This document shows positions 12,381-27,416 of a DNA stretch of 64,000 nt, in pieces. The first letter of the stretch is position 1; every line of letters starts with the position of its first letter. This DNA is from Pratylenchus scribneri (Eukaryota; Nematoda; Chromadorea; Rhabditida; Pratylenchidae), in the NCBI GenBank assembly GCA_030063045.1, contig JAQSEB010000081.1, positions 186,001 through 250,000 of the forward strand. The letters run 5' to 3'. The notes below the pieces were generated by a model, which saw only the letters and a list, made by a program, of their open reading frames with translations, ran no database searches and was not told the origin of the DNA. The translations under genes were made by a program, and so were the position numbers.

Positions 12381-12636
12381 CGGAAGGAAAGTCTAAACAT
12401 AAAAGACATTTTCAGATTTAGCATGTTGCAAAACCCTTAAAACTAGTTTCAAAACAACGGCTTAACAAATTTTATTAAACTAGCAAATTGAATTGTTTAA
12501 ATTTTTTCTGAACTGAGCATTCAAAAAAAAATTATTAAGTATTAACCATTTAATTAAGTGAAAATGAAAATGGAGACAAATTTTGATATGAATTTTCATC
12601 ATTCTCATTCATCAATCAATGATTTTGATTACTTAT

Positions 12637-13823
12637 CAGGGGTGTTGCTCGTCTTGAAAATCACGAAACGAGTATTTTTACGAGTACGAGTTTTTCAAAA
12701 ATCACGAAACGAGTATTTTAGACGAGTACGAGTAGGCCCAAAAACGCGAGTATTACGAGTAATACGAGTACGAGTACGAGTAATTCCAATAAATTTAATT
12801 TTAAGTAAAAAAATTTTCCAAAATTAATAATCAAAATATATGAGCAAATTGTTTTTGCAAAAATAAAATTAATAATCAAAATCTAAATAGCCAAATTGTG
12901 GTGTAAAAAAAATAAGAGTTTTTAAACATTTTCCACTAATAATTTCTTTCTCAAATTGGCTAAAATTTGGCCAGTAGCCGAAGAAAAGAGTCTTTCGCTT
13001 TCTGCGGACGTGGCCGGTGTTGAGAAAAATTTGTTAGCCAATTTGCACAACAATGGTCATTTGATGGCATTTTCCTCGGACCAATATGTGGTATGGTTGG
13101 CCGACACTTGCGGACCCGACATTGCGGACGAAACGGTCTGGAGTCGAATGTAGTAAAACTGGAGTGGCATTGTTTATAGCATATTATTAGGCTTAAAATT
13201 ATCTACAAAATGACATCAAAAGCATTGGCCAATGTTGAATATTCTCCGAGTTATGGCCAAAAAAACCGTTGGTTTAATTAAAATTGTGTTTTTGACTATT
13301 TTTGGCCATAACTCGGTGAATATTCAACAGTGACCAAAACTTTTGATATCATTTTGTAGCTGATTGTATGCCTAATAATATGCTGTAAACAATGCCACCC
13401 CAGCTTTATCACTTTCGGCTTCAATCCGTTTCGTCCGCAAGTGTCGGTTCCGCAAGCGTCGCAGTACGGAATGGAACGCCCCCAATAAGAATATTTTTCA
13501 TTTTTGGATCCAAATAATCAAAAACCTATGAATGAAAAATATCCAATTTGATTTTAATAAACAAAAAACTTTATTTTTTGCCTTTTGACGAGCACTAATT
13601 TGGGCAGTTAATAAAAATAAAAGGCTATTTTGCTTTTATTTGTATCGGAAAACCAATATTTTCATGAAAAATGGGAAAGTGAAGGGTCCCCCCTTCACTT
13701 TTCAATACTCGTCCAAATACTCGTTTCGAGGGCCAAAAAACGAGTACGAGTACACGAGTACGAGTAGGCCCAAAATCACGAGTAATACGAGTAATACGAG
13801 TACGAGACGAATCAACACCCCTG
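12637..13823. mobile_element. hAT-like element with TIR CAGGGGTGTTG
   Basis: A 1187-bp element with termini CAGGGGTGTTG and CAACACCCCTG. It is flanked by the perfect 8-bp duplication TTACTTAT at 12629-12636 and 13824-13831, which fits the Ac-type nTnnnnAn pattern. Sub-terminal regions repeat ACGAGTACGAGTA in both orientations. A 60-residue open stretch at about 12956-13150 (+) has V-A-E-E-K-S-L-S-L-S-A-D-V, weakly reminiscent of the C-terminal dimerisation region of hAT transposases, so this may be a decayed internal-deletion derivative. A hairpin element is nested in its centre. Confidence 0.85.
13095..13462. mobile_element. Nested hairpin inside the hAT-like element
   Basis: Long imperfect inverted repeat. 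The left arm contains GACACTTGCGGA, GCGGACGAAACGG, GTGGCATTGTTTATAGCATA and GAGTTATGGCCAAAAA. The right arm carries their complements, ending CCGTTTCGTCCGCAAGTGTC. The two arms meet near 13280. Ends and target duplication are not clear. Confidence 0.6.
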
Positions 13824-13841
13824 TTACTTATGTACTTTACC

Positions 13842-14149
13842 CTGGAATCACAATGGAGCGGGAAAACGCGGCGATTTTTGTTACCTTCTATCGCCATTCT
13901 CTCCAATGTTATGTACTGATTATGTATCTATCGCAGCGGGTTCCATAAAAACGCAGTGTTTTATAGAGAAAAAGAGCAGTTCTACTCCCCCTTCTACTTC
14001 CCCGTTAGAACTGCTCTTTTTCTCTACAAAACACTGCGTTTTTATGGAACCCGCTGCGATAGATACATAATCAGTACATAACTTTGGAGAGAATGGCAAT
14101 AGAAGGTAACAAAAATCGCCGCGTTTTCCCGCACATTGTGATTCCAGGG
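13842..14149. mobile_element. Hairpin MITE with CCCTGGAATCACAAT ends
   Basis: A near-palindromic element of about 308 bp. Termini are CCCTGGAATCACAAT and ATTGTGATTCCAGGG, flanked by TTA on both sides (a 3-bp duplication as in PIF/Harbinger elements, though TA cannot be excluded). The arms pair almost throughout, e.g. TGGAACCCGCTGCGATAGAT with its complement, leaving a small loop near 13990. Confidence 0.75.
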
Positions 14150-14187
14150 TTAATTCCAGAAATAAATATCTATTGCCTTATCAAAAA

Positions 14188-15585
14188 ATGTCTGATGAAC
14201 TTTTTGAATTGAAGGAAATGATTAGAAAATTAGAAGCAGAAAATGTGGAATTGATGGACAAAAATGGCAAATTGGATGGAAAAAATGCGGAATTCATTAA
14301 GAAAATAGACAAATTGGAAGGGGAAATTGAGTCATTTAAAGCTGGAAATTCGCAGGTTTTTGCTTATTAGATTCATTTTATGCAAAAAAAATTAAATAAA
14401 TTTCCAAATTTATGCAGCTGAAAAACTCATCAGCAGAATCAACTGTTGCCATTCAAACTTCTCACCCATAAGGGGAAAAACCCAAACCCAAAAGGTGCAA
14501 AACCCAAAATACACTGCATCAAAAATAATGTTATTTAGATTTTTCAAAAATTGGCTATTTATTCGAAACTTTGCCCTGGATTAATCGCAAGGAATTGGCC
14601 AATTCCTCAATGAGCACCGCAAGCGAAACACTCCGACAACTTTGTTGGCCAAAACTTCACGGAAATGTGGAACCGCACAAAATTCCATATATGCGAATCT
14701 CTCCAGCCCACTATGAATTGGGAAATTTTCGAGCCCTAGTTCATATACACACTGGCATGGATTGGGGAAGAGAAGAGATTGTTCCAATTGCTTCGATTCC
14801 GCCGCTGGATTATATTTTGGGCATCCGAGAGATCGAAATAAAGTTTGAATTAAATATTCAAATAAAATATAAATTTGATTAATTTGTTAGATTTGTGAAT
14901 TATGAAGTTTTGAATTTCCTCAAAAGCATTGAAAACTTGCTTCAAAATTGCAAACTCTCCAAAATAATGATGCGCAAAAAACACATTGCGTCAGTGCGCA
15001 CTTTGATGGATTTTTTGGCCAACAAAATATTCCACTTACATTTTGGATGGCAGCAAAATTATTTCCATTTGAATGATTTCAATAAATTTTTCCCTGGATT
15101 TATCGACAATGTTCCATTTATTCGATTTTCTAACAACATTCCGAACACTGATGAAATTGATATAATTCTGAATTGGCTGGTAAAACAATTAAATTATGGA
15201 AAACAAAAGCTTCTTGAGTTCAGGCGCCATTATGATGAAAAATTTATGTCATTCTTTATCAGACGCATCAATGAGGTTAAATTGAAAACAATAATTCATT
15301 TTTTACTAATTATTTAGGAATTTTCCAATTCGAATTCGCCATCCAACTTTATGATTAATTTTTGGACCGAGCAAAATTTTTGAAGAATTTACTCAAGAAA
15401 ATGTGCGAACCAACGAAATTTTGGCATTATACCGCAAAAATAGGAACAATGAATGGGGCGGTTATCATGATTACTACCTTGTTCGCTATCCAAAAGGAGA
15501 AGAACATTGGAAAGAAGTAGGGGAGAATAAAATTCAAGAACAAGCACAAAATTTTACATCCATCTCAATAAATATTGACGCATAA
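14188..15585 (+). pseudogene. A1: decayed F-box-like family gene
   Basis: Five exons matching A2: 14188-14355, 14418-14494, 14539-14842, 14891-15275, 15318-15585. The N-terminus (M-S-D-E-L-F-E-L-K-E) is a coiled coil. Exon 3 has the P-W-I-N-R-K-E-L-A-N-S-S segment and W-P-K-L. The last exon has V-R-T-N-E-I-L-A-L-Y-R-K and Y-P-K-G-E-E-H-W-K. There are three lesions: in-frame TAA at 14469-14471 in exon 2; one extra T in exon 3 (CTATTTATTCG where A2 has CTATTATTCG); and one extra T in exon 5 (CAAAATTTTTGAAG against CAAAATTTTGAAG), giving a stop. Family role as for A2. Divergent to C1. Confidence 0.8.
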
Positions 15586-15845
15586 AACATTGATGATGAT
15601 GAATATATTTTAAATTGCCTTTGCAAAATCGATTTTTACTTTTGAAAATTTATTTTTTTTGTCCATGTTTAAATGCTGGATTGGCTAATTTTGCCATATC
15701 AATGCTTGAAAATTTAAATCTTTTTAAAAAAAAATTTGATTAATGATTTCTAAAGTATTTTAATTCAAGAAATTGACAACATTTATTGCCCATTCATAAT
15801 TCTATGGAAAAAATTATTTATAAACTCAACCAAAATTGAAAAAAA

Positions 15846-17213
15846 ATGTCTGATGAAATTTTAGAATTACGCAAAGAAATTATTGCCCTGAAAGGAATTT
15901 TTGGAAAAAATGCAGAATTAATTGAGAAAATAGACAAAATGAAAGAGGAAATTGAATCATTGAAGGCTGGAAATTCGAAGGTTTTTGCTAGATTTGTATT
16001 ATGAAAATATTGAATAAATTTCTAAATTTATGCAGTTAAAATACTTGACCGAAAACGAATCAACGGTTGCCACTCAAATTTCCCAGTCCCAGCAACCAGT
16101 GGAAGGAGAAAAGCCAATATCCAAAAGGTCAAAACCAAATAATATCAATTTTGCTTAAAATAATTTATTTAGATTTTTCAAAAATTGGCTATTATTCGAC
16201 ACATTGCCATGGATTAATCGAAAAGAATTGGCCAATTCCTCATTGAGCACCGCAAACGAGATATTCCGACAACTTTGTTGGCCAAAACTTCATCAAAATG
16301 TGAAGCCACAAAAAATTGTATCGCTGAAAATTTCTGCAGCCCACTATGAATTGGGAAAATTTCGAGCTCAAGTGCATCTACCAACTGGCAAGGGTTGGGG
16401 AAGCGAAGAAATTATTCCAATTGCTTCGATTCCGCCGCTGGATTATATTTTGGGCATCGGAGAGATCGAAATAAAGTTTGAATTAAATATTCAAATAAAA
16501 TATAAATTTATTAAATCTAGCTTTGTTAATGACGAAGTTGTGAATTTCTTCAAAAGCATTGAAAACTTACTCCAAAATTGCAAACTTCAAATGGCAATTT
16601 TGAACAAAAAACGCAATGCTTCTGCTTCTTCTATGCGAGCTTTGATGGATTGTTTGGCCAGTAAAATATATCTCTTGCGAATTGGATGGCGGTCTAATGA
16701 GCTCTGTTTGAATGATTTGAATAAAATTTCCCATGGATTTATCGACAATATTCAATTTATTCAAAATTGGGACCGTATTCCAAACATTGATGAAATTGAT
16801 TCGATTCTGAATTGGCTGACAAAACAACCAAATAATGGAAAACAAAAGTTTTTGGAAATCGGCCAATATGATGAAAAATTTATTGGTCGAATCAATGAGG
16901 TTAAATTGAAAACAATAATTCATTTTTTACTAAATATTTTTAGGAATTTTCGAATTCAAATTCACCATCCAACTTTATGATTAATTTTTGGTCCGAGCAA
17001 AATTTTGAAGAATTTACTCAGGAGAATGTGCGAACCAACGAAATTTTGACATTATATCGCAAAAATGAAATGGGTTCTGGATGGGAGGCTGACTATAATT
17101 ATTATTACATTGCTCGCTATCCAAAAGGAGAAGATCATTGGAAAGAAGATGGAGAGAAAAAAATTCGAGAAATAGAGAATTCTACATTCATCTCAATAAA
17201 TATTGACGCATAA
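15846..17213 (+). CDS. A2: F-box-like family protein, intact copy
   Basis: Five exons (15846-15980, 16036-16127, 16173-16475, 16521-16899, 16944-17213), all phases consistent, 392 residues, stop TAA, AATAAA at 17246. Residues 1-45 form a charged coiled coil with heptad leucines. From about residue 76, W-L-L-F-D-T-L-P-W-I-N-R-K and F-R-Q-L-C-W-P-K-L have the spacing of an F-box. The middle (P-P-L-D-Y-I-L-G-I-G) and the end (T-N-E-I-L-T-L-Y-R-K, R-Y-P-K-G-E-D-H-W-K) resemble, from memory, the C-terminal region of the large F-box-associated families of tylenchid nematodes. If so, it would be a substrate adaptor of an SCF ubiquitin ligase, but that is inference. It is the only one of four copies here with no disabling lesion. 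No signal peptide. Confidence 0.75.
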
Positions 17214-17666
17214 TAATGATAATGATGATGATTGATTATCATTTTAATAAATTTGTTTTATTGTTTCCATATTTATGAATGACAAATTGGCTAATTTTAC
17301 CAGATCCATCTTTACATATTTGTCATTATTTTTTTTTAATATTCTGTTGAGGTCGCTAAATCCCATAATTTTCGCTCTTACATTTTATTTTTTTACACTC
17401 AGGATTAATTTAATTATTTTGCTAATAAAGATGATAATGATAATAAAGCCTTAACACCCTTTTCCCTTCCCATTCTACATTTATCTCATCAAATTCAATA
17501 AAATTCAAAGCCTTCTTTAAATAAATAGAAACGCTTTTTTTCTATTCTTTCATAAATTCGACTGAAAAAAAGAACGAAAAAAAATTATTTAAAAATTTTT
17601 TGCAAATTTATATTTCTAATTTTCAGAAAGAAAACAAATTAAAAGTACAACAAATCATTGTGCGAG
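17214..17666. other. Intergenic: A2 3' end and GMP reductase upstream region
   Basis: AT-rich, with the A2 poly(A) signal AATAAA at 17246-17251. A second AATAAA lies near 17440. No further coding sequence seen. Just before the GMP reductase start the sequence is AAATCATTGTGCGAG. Confidence 0.6.
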
Positions 17667-22255
<4,589 letters not shown>

Positions 22256-22314
22256 ATGAATGAAATTGATGAGATGAGAATATTCAAATAGGAAGGAGAT
22301 GATTGATGATGCAC

Positions 22315-22320
22315 AATAAA
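22315..22320 (+). terminator. Poly(A) signal of GMP reductase
   Basis: Canonical AATAAA 60 bases after the stop codon, the usual spacing for a nematode cleavage signal. Confidence 0.75.
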
Positions 22321-23282
22321 AACGGAAACATAATACAATTTTGGAGCAATCATAATTATTTTTTTTTGCATTGCTGTTTAGTGTTTAATAAAAATTATTT
22401 GTAGAATTGTGGTCAATTTTGTATAACAAAGGAAGTGAATTGGTTTAAAAAGGGGAAATTATTCAAATAGCTTATTATATTAAAGAGGAGATTTTTATTT
22501 TTTTCCTACTCTTTTGCTAATGAAAATAGATCAAGAATAAAATTATTTTTCTTAAGAAAATTTTGGCAATTTTTTGTCAATATTTTAAGGAATTTTCGCA
22601 ATTTGGGAATAAAAAAAAATTATCGGAAAAAATTTTGGAGTGGAAAATTTTCGAAGGAAAAATTTTTAAGAGAAAAATTTTGGAAAAAAATTTCTGAGGG
22701 AAAATTGGTAGTATTTACATATTTATTTTTTGCATTAAATTAAAGAGTGAATACTGAATACATCAGAATGTTTCCCCACGGCAATCTCATTTTATCCAAA
22801 AAGCTTTGACCGAATAATTCATTGTAGAATAATAAAAAACAAATATTTTTGCCCAAATTAAATAATTTTTTATATATTTTTTTCGTTCTTTTCAGCCTCT
22901 TTTTCAGCCATTATCAGCACCAAAAGAATTCAGATAATATTTATTTTGTCGACAAAAATTGGCACCCAAAAGTTTTATATTTTTATTAATTCTGCTGATG
23001 ATGATGAGAACAAATTTAACAGGTGAAAGGATGAAAATTTGGATTTCTCATCAACAAAATAAAGTTAATCTTGAATGTAAAAAATAAAATGTTTGTTTAG
23101 AGACATAGACAGAGTGAAAATTATGGTTTATCGACCTTAATAGAACATTTAAAGAAATTAAAAAGATGATCGAAATGATAAAATATTCAAAGATGGATGT
23201 GGTAAAATTAGCCAGTGCGTCGTTTAAAATATAGAAAAAATAACAAAACATATTTATTAATCAATCAATTATCAATATGTTT
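22321..23282. other. Intergenic between GMP reductase and A3 (convergent)
   Basis: AT-rich sequence with many A and T runs, including short GGAAAAATTTT repeats at 22620-22700. No coding exon, RNA gene or clear element found. Confidence 0.5.
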
Positions 23283-24729
23283 TTATGCCATATTTATTGA
23301 GATGGATGTATAATTCTCTGCTCTGAAATATTCTCGAATTTTATTCTCCCCGTCTTCTTTCCAATGTTCTTCCCCTTTTGGATAGCGCGCATTAATGTTA
23401 TAATTATAATATTCGCCCCATTCATTGTCCATATTTTTGCGATACAATGTCAAAATTTCGTTGGTTCGGACATTCTCCAATGTATATTCTTCGACATTTT
23501 GAATATATCCAAAATCAATAAGAAAGTTGGAGGGTGAATTTGAATTCGAAAATTCCTAAAATAATAAAAAAAATTAATTAAAATTTTCAATTAACCTCAA
23601 TGATGCGACTGTTAAAAATAGACATAAATTTTTCATAAAGATGAAATTCAAGAAGCTTTTGTTTTCCATTATTTGATTGTTTTGTGAGCCAATTCAAAAT
23701 TATATAAATTTCATCATTGTTGTGATTGGTGCCCCAAGTTCGAATAAATTGAACATTGTCGATAAATCCAGGAAAAAATATTTATTGAAATCATTCAAAT
23801 GCAGTTGATTAAACGGCCTTCCACAATCTAATAGAATATTTTTATTTGCCAAAAAATCCATCAAAGTGCACACTGACGCAATGTGTTTTTTATTCATCAT
23901 TATTTTGGAGAGTTTGCAATTTTGAAGTAATTTTGCAATACTTTTGAAGAAATTCAAAACTTCGTCATTAACAAAGCTAAATTTAATCAAATTTATATTT
24001 TAATTGAATTTTTAATCTAACTTTATTTCAATCACTTCAATGCCAAAAATATAATCCAATGGTGGAATTGAAGCAATTGGAACAATCTCTTCGCTTATCA
24101 TTTCTTCGATTGACCAGCCATCCGTACCAACGACAGTGCGAGTACGTAGATGTAGTAAGGCTCGAAATTTTCCCAATTCATAGTGGGCTGCAGAAATTTT
24201 CAGCGATACAATTTTTTGTGGCTTCACATTTTGATGAAGTTTTGGCCAACAAAGTTGTCGGAATATCTCGTTTGCGGTGCTCAATGAGGAATTGGCCAAT
24301 TCTTTGCGATCAATCCATGGCAATGTGTCGAATAATAGCCAATTTATGAAAAATCTAAATTAACATTATTTTTGGCGAAATGTATTTGGGTTTTTACCTT
24401 TTGAGTTTGGGTTTTTCTATCGATGGAGCAAGGTCGTTCAATTCTTCCATTGGTTGCGATTGCGATGTTTGAATGGCAATATTTGATTCTGGCGAGTTTT
24501 TTTGCTGCATAAATTTAAAAATTTATTTAATATTTTGAATAAAATAAATCTACAAAAATACCTGCAAAATTTCCAATTTCAATGATTCAATTTCCTCTTC
24601 CAATTTGCCATTTTTCTCAATCAATTCCGCATTTTTTGCTTCCAATTTGTCCATTTTCTCAACCAATTCAGCATTTTTTCCTTCTAATTTTCGAACCATT
24701 TCTTTCAATTCAAAAAGTTCATCAGACAT
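23283..24729 (-). pseudogene. A3: F-box-like family gene with a frameshift
   Basis: Five exons: 24562-24729, 24398-24504, 24022-24354, 23596-23976, 23283-23555. Exons 1-3 and 5 keep the family frame: coiled coil with three K/E-rich repeats, P-W-I-D-R-K-E-L-A-N-S-S, and T-N-E-I-L-T-L-Y-R-K with a Y-P-K-G-E-E-H-W-K ending. Exon 4 is 381 nt where A2 has 379; two extra bases in a T run (AATAAATATTTTTTCC against AATAAATTTTTCCC in A1), near 23780, shift the frame and lead to a stop. Splicing alternatives that would repair this were not seen. Confidence 0.75.
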
Positions 24730-25754
24730 TTTTACCACTTTCAATTGGATATATAAAATAACTATTGGCCGATAAAAATTGGGTAAAAATTATATTGATC
24801 TCGAACTGAAAATTTAATTAAATTTTACTTCATTAAAAGCGAATTTAAAAATGTTGGAGCAAAGTAAAAGCAATGGACAATATAATATATTAAAATTATT
24901 CCTATTTGTATATTCCCTTTTTTCAATTTAATCCTCATTTCTAATCTACTACAATTCTTTTAAAGAGCAGAAAAGAAGATGCAATCCACGGCAATATTGT
25001 TGGGGCAGAAAGATCAAATCTCCAATTTTGGCTTATTAGGTAGCCAAATTTGCTCCATAGAGGATAATAAAATTTTCCCTGGGAAAATTCTATTTTTAAT
25101 GTTTTTGATCGTTGATCATTGAATAATTATAAAAAATTTTTAATATAAAAAATGGTCCAATAAAATGAACAAAATGAACTAATTCTATCTGCGAAACTCT
25201 TTGTAATACTAGATGGTAAAATTTTAGCGGAAAAAAGGAAATAAATTGATTTTGATTGAAAGGAAAATTGTTCAAAATGAATAGGAAAAGGGTAATTTAA
25301 ATTTTAATTAATTTAAGTTTCTAAATATTTGGTAGAATAAAATTCTTCAAAAATTTCAAATTCTCATTTCTACAAAAAAATTAAATATAGCGATAGAGAA
25401 AAGAATTTTTGATGTCTTTCATCCTTCTTCCAATAAAATCAAATTAATTTCTCTTTTCTTTTAGCAATCTTTTTTTGGCTAAATTAGGGAGAACAAGGAT
25501 TTTGTAGTATTGAAAAATCACACCCGTTGGAATTTTAAATTTTTTTTTTATATTTATGCCCCCATGCCCCCCCCCCTGTTTAAAAAACCAAAACACCAAT
25601 CGAATATCTATTTTCTATCTATTAAATCATATTGACCCATTTTTATGATATTTTTAGGTATTTTTAATGAGAAATAAATATACTTACTACCAATATAAAA
25701 TGAAACTTTATGGCACTTTAAAAAATATTTAATAAAAAATTTGCAAAATTTTAT
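24730..25754. other. Intergenic between A3 and the bZIP gene
   Basis: AT-rich. Contains a 10-C run interrupted by TG (GCCCCCATGCCCCCCCCCC, around 25558-25578). No coding exon or RNA gene recognised. Confidence 0.5.
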
Positions 25755-26846
25755 TCATTTTTTTCTTGTCTTATTTCTTTTTAATATGGCATTTATTTCC
25801 TCAATATTGGCCCGACACTTTGCCACTTCTGCTCGTAATTCCCAATTCCGTCTTTCCAATTCGGCCAATTCTTCTGTGAGGCCACTTTCCACTTGTCGTT
25901 GTCGTTTTCGGTATCGAGCAGCAGCCGCATTGTTCTGCAAAATATTTTAATAAATAGTTTTTTAATTTTTTATACCGTATAACCTCTTTTAAAACCCCAT
26001 GAGGAATTATTTTTCGACCTCTCAAGAATTGGGAAATTTGGGGTATAACTATTGACATTTTTAATTAGTAGAGCTTTAGGAACTTAAAATGCATTAAAAA
26101 TTTTTTAAAGTTCACCCTGCTAGGAGCTATGGGTCCTAATCCTAATGGGATTTTAAAAGAGGTAATTTTAAATTAATTTGATAAAAAAACGATTGACCAT
26201 ATTAAAAGTTATTAGAGATTAGACGGATTTAGGGTTAAATTTCAATTTTTTTAATTTAATATTTTCACCTGCTGTCTTCGCCTTTCCAAAATTAATTCAG
26301 CCGATTCTTCGACAATATTTGCCGTTTTCCCCTTTGTATTTTGTTGTTGCTCTTCTTCCTTTTGTTTATCAATTTCTTCCGCTTTCGATTTTCTGAAATG
26401 ATTTTTGGAAAATTTTACTTTTCAAAAATTTTTAAAAAATAAAAATGAATTATATTTTTAAAAAATTAAAATCACATTTTCACTCACTTTTGTTGCCCGG
26501 ATCCAGTCACTTCGCGCACGGTGGCCACCACAATTTTAACCAAATGTTCAAGGGAAAGGCCGACACCCGCACCATTGATTGCACCCCCAAGCCATTGGGT
26601 ATTGGAAGGAATTGACAATGGAGGAGACGGTGACATAGAATGAAGATTGACTTGGAGCTAAAAATATAAATTAAAAATAATTATTCAAAAAAGTAAATTT
26701 ATCACCCTTTGTTCTTGCTGGAATTCATTGGAATTAATATTGAGGGAATTTGCCAACGGCGAATTTGCGACCAAAGCTGCAGGCAATGCTTCCAATGCGG
26801 CCGAAACTATTCGATGCTCTTCCTTTATTAAATCCAATAAATCCAT
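25755..26846 (-). CDS. ATF4/CREB-type bZIP transcription factor
   Basis: Four exons (26706-26846, 26488-26657, 26269-26392, 25755-25934), phases consistent, 204 residues. The C-terminal exon with the end of the previous one forms a bZIP: basic region R-R-R-Q-Q-N-N-A-A-A-A-R-Y-R-K-R-Q-R-Q, then a zipper with leucines in E-E-L-A-E-L-E-R-R-N-W-E-L and an isoleucine-rich end. The N-x-x-A-A-x-R-Y-R core, with tyrosine instead of the usual serine or cysteine, is characteristic of the ATF4/ATF5 group, so this is likely a nuclear stress-response factor. The N-terminus (M-D-L-L-D-L-I-K-E-E-H) is acidic-amphipathic, as in activation domains. Several small upstream frames precede the start. The start ATG was chosen because upstream sequence in this frame hits a stop with no fitting acceptor. 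Confidence 0.88.
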
Positions 26847-26885
26847 TTTGGAAATTAAATTTTTTCTTAAATTTAATAATAATTT

Positions 26886-27157
26886 TTAAAGAGTTAAAAA
26901 ATTTTGTTTAAATTTTTTAAAATTTTCTCTAATATTAAAAAAATTTTGGGAAAAAAATTCCATGGGAAGACAAATATTTGAAGTATAAAAATTGCTTTTG
27001 ATCTTTTGAAAAATAAAATCTAACGTAATCTGAGCCTTTTAGTGGAACTGATAAAAAATCATACGGGTATTTTATATTGATACTAATGTATGTTCAATTA
27101 GATTGCATCATTGTCCTTGAGAATTTCGTCAGCATAAACTAAACCATTACTAGACAT
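26886..27157 (-). promoter_or_regulatory. Upstream open reading frames before the bZIP start
   Basis: On the minus strand, three short ATG-initiated frames precede the bZIP start: 27157-27098 (19 codons, M-S-S-N-G-L-V-Y-A-D-E), 27062-27039 (7 codons) and 26963-26886 (25 codons). Homologous ATF4 genes are controlled by upstream frames that allow translation under eIF2 phosphorylation. Whether these lie in the 5' leader is not shown; the region is AT-rich and some ATGs occur by chance. Confidence 0.4.
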
Positions 27158-27416
27158 TGGGTAATTAATTTTGAAGATGATTTAGGGCGGAAATAATTTG
27201 GCCGAATTTTCATAAATCAAAGAAATGAAACGAAAAATTGGGTTAAATTAAATCATTATTAATTAAAATTTATATTTCATCTAATCTAAAATAATCTTTT
27301 TTATCATTTTAATATTTAATTTAATTTAAAGTCCATTCTATTTAAAGAAACATGGACAAAAAATTATTTACAAAAAAATTTTTTGTGTAATATTAAAATA
27401 ATCATAGTTTTGATCT

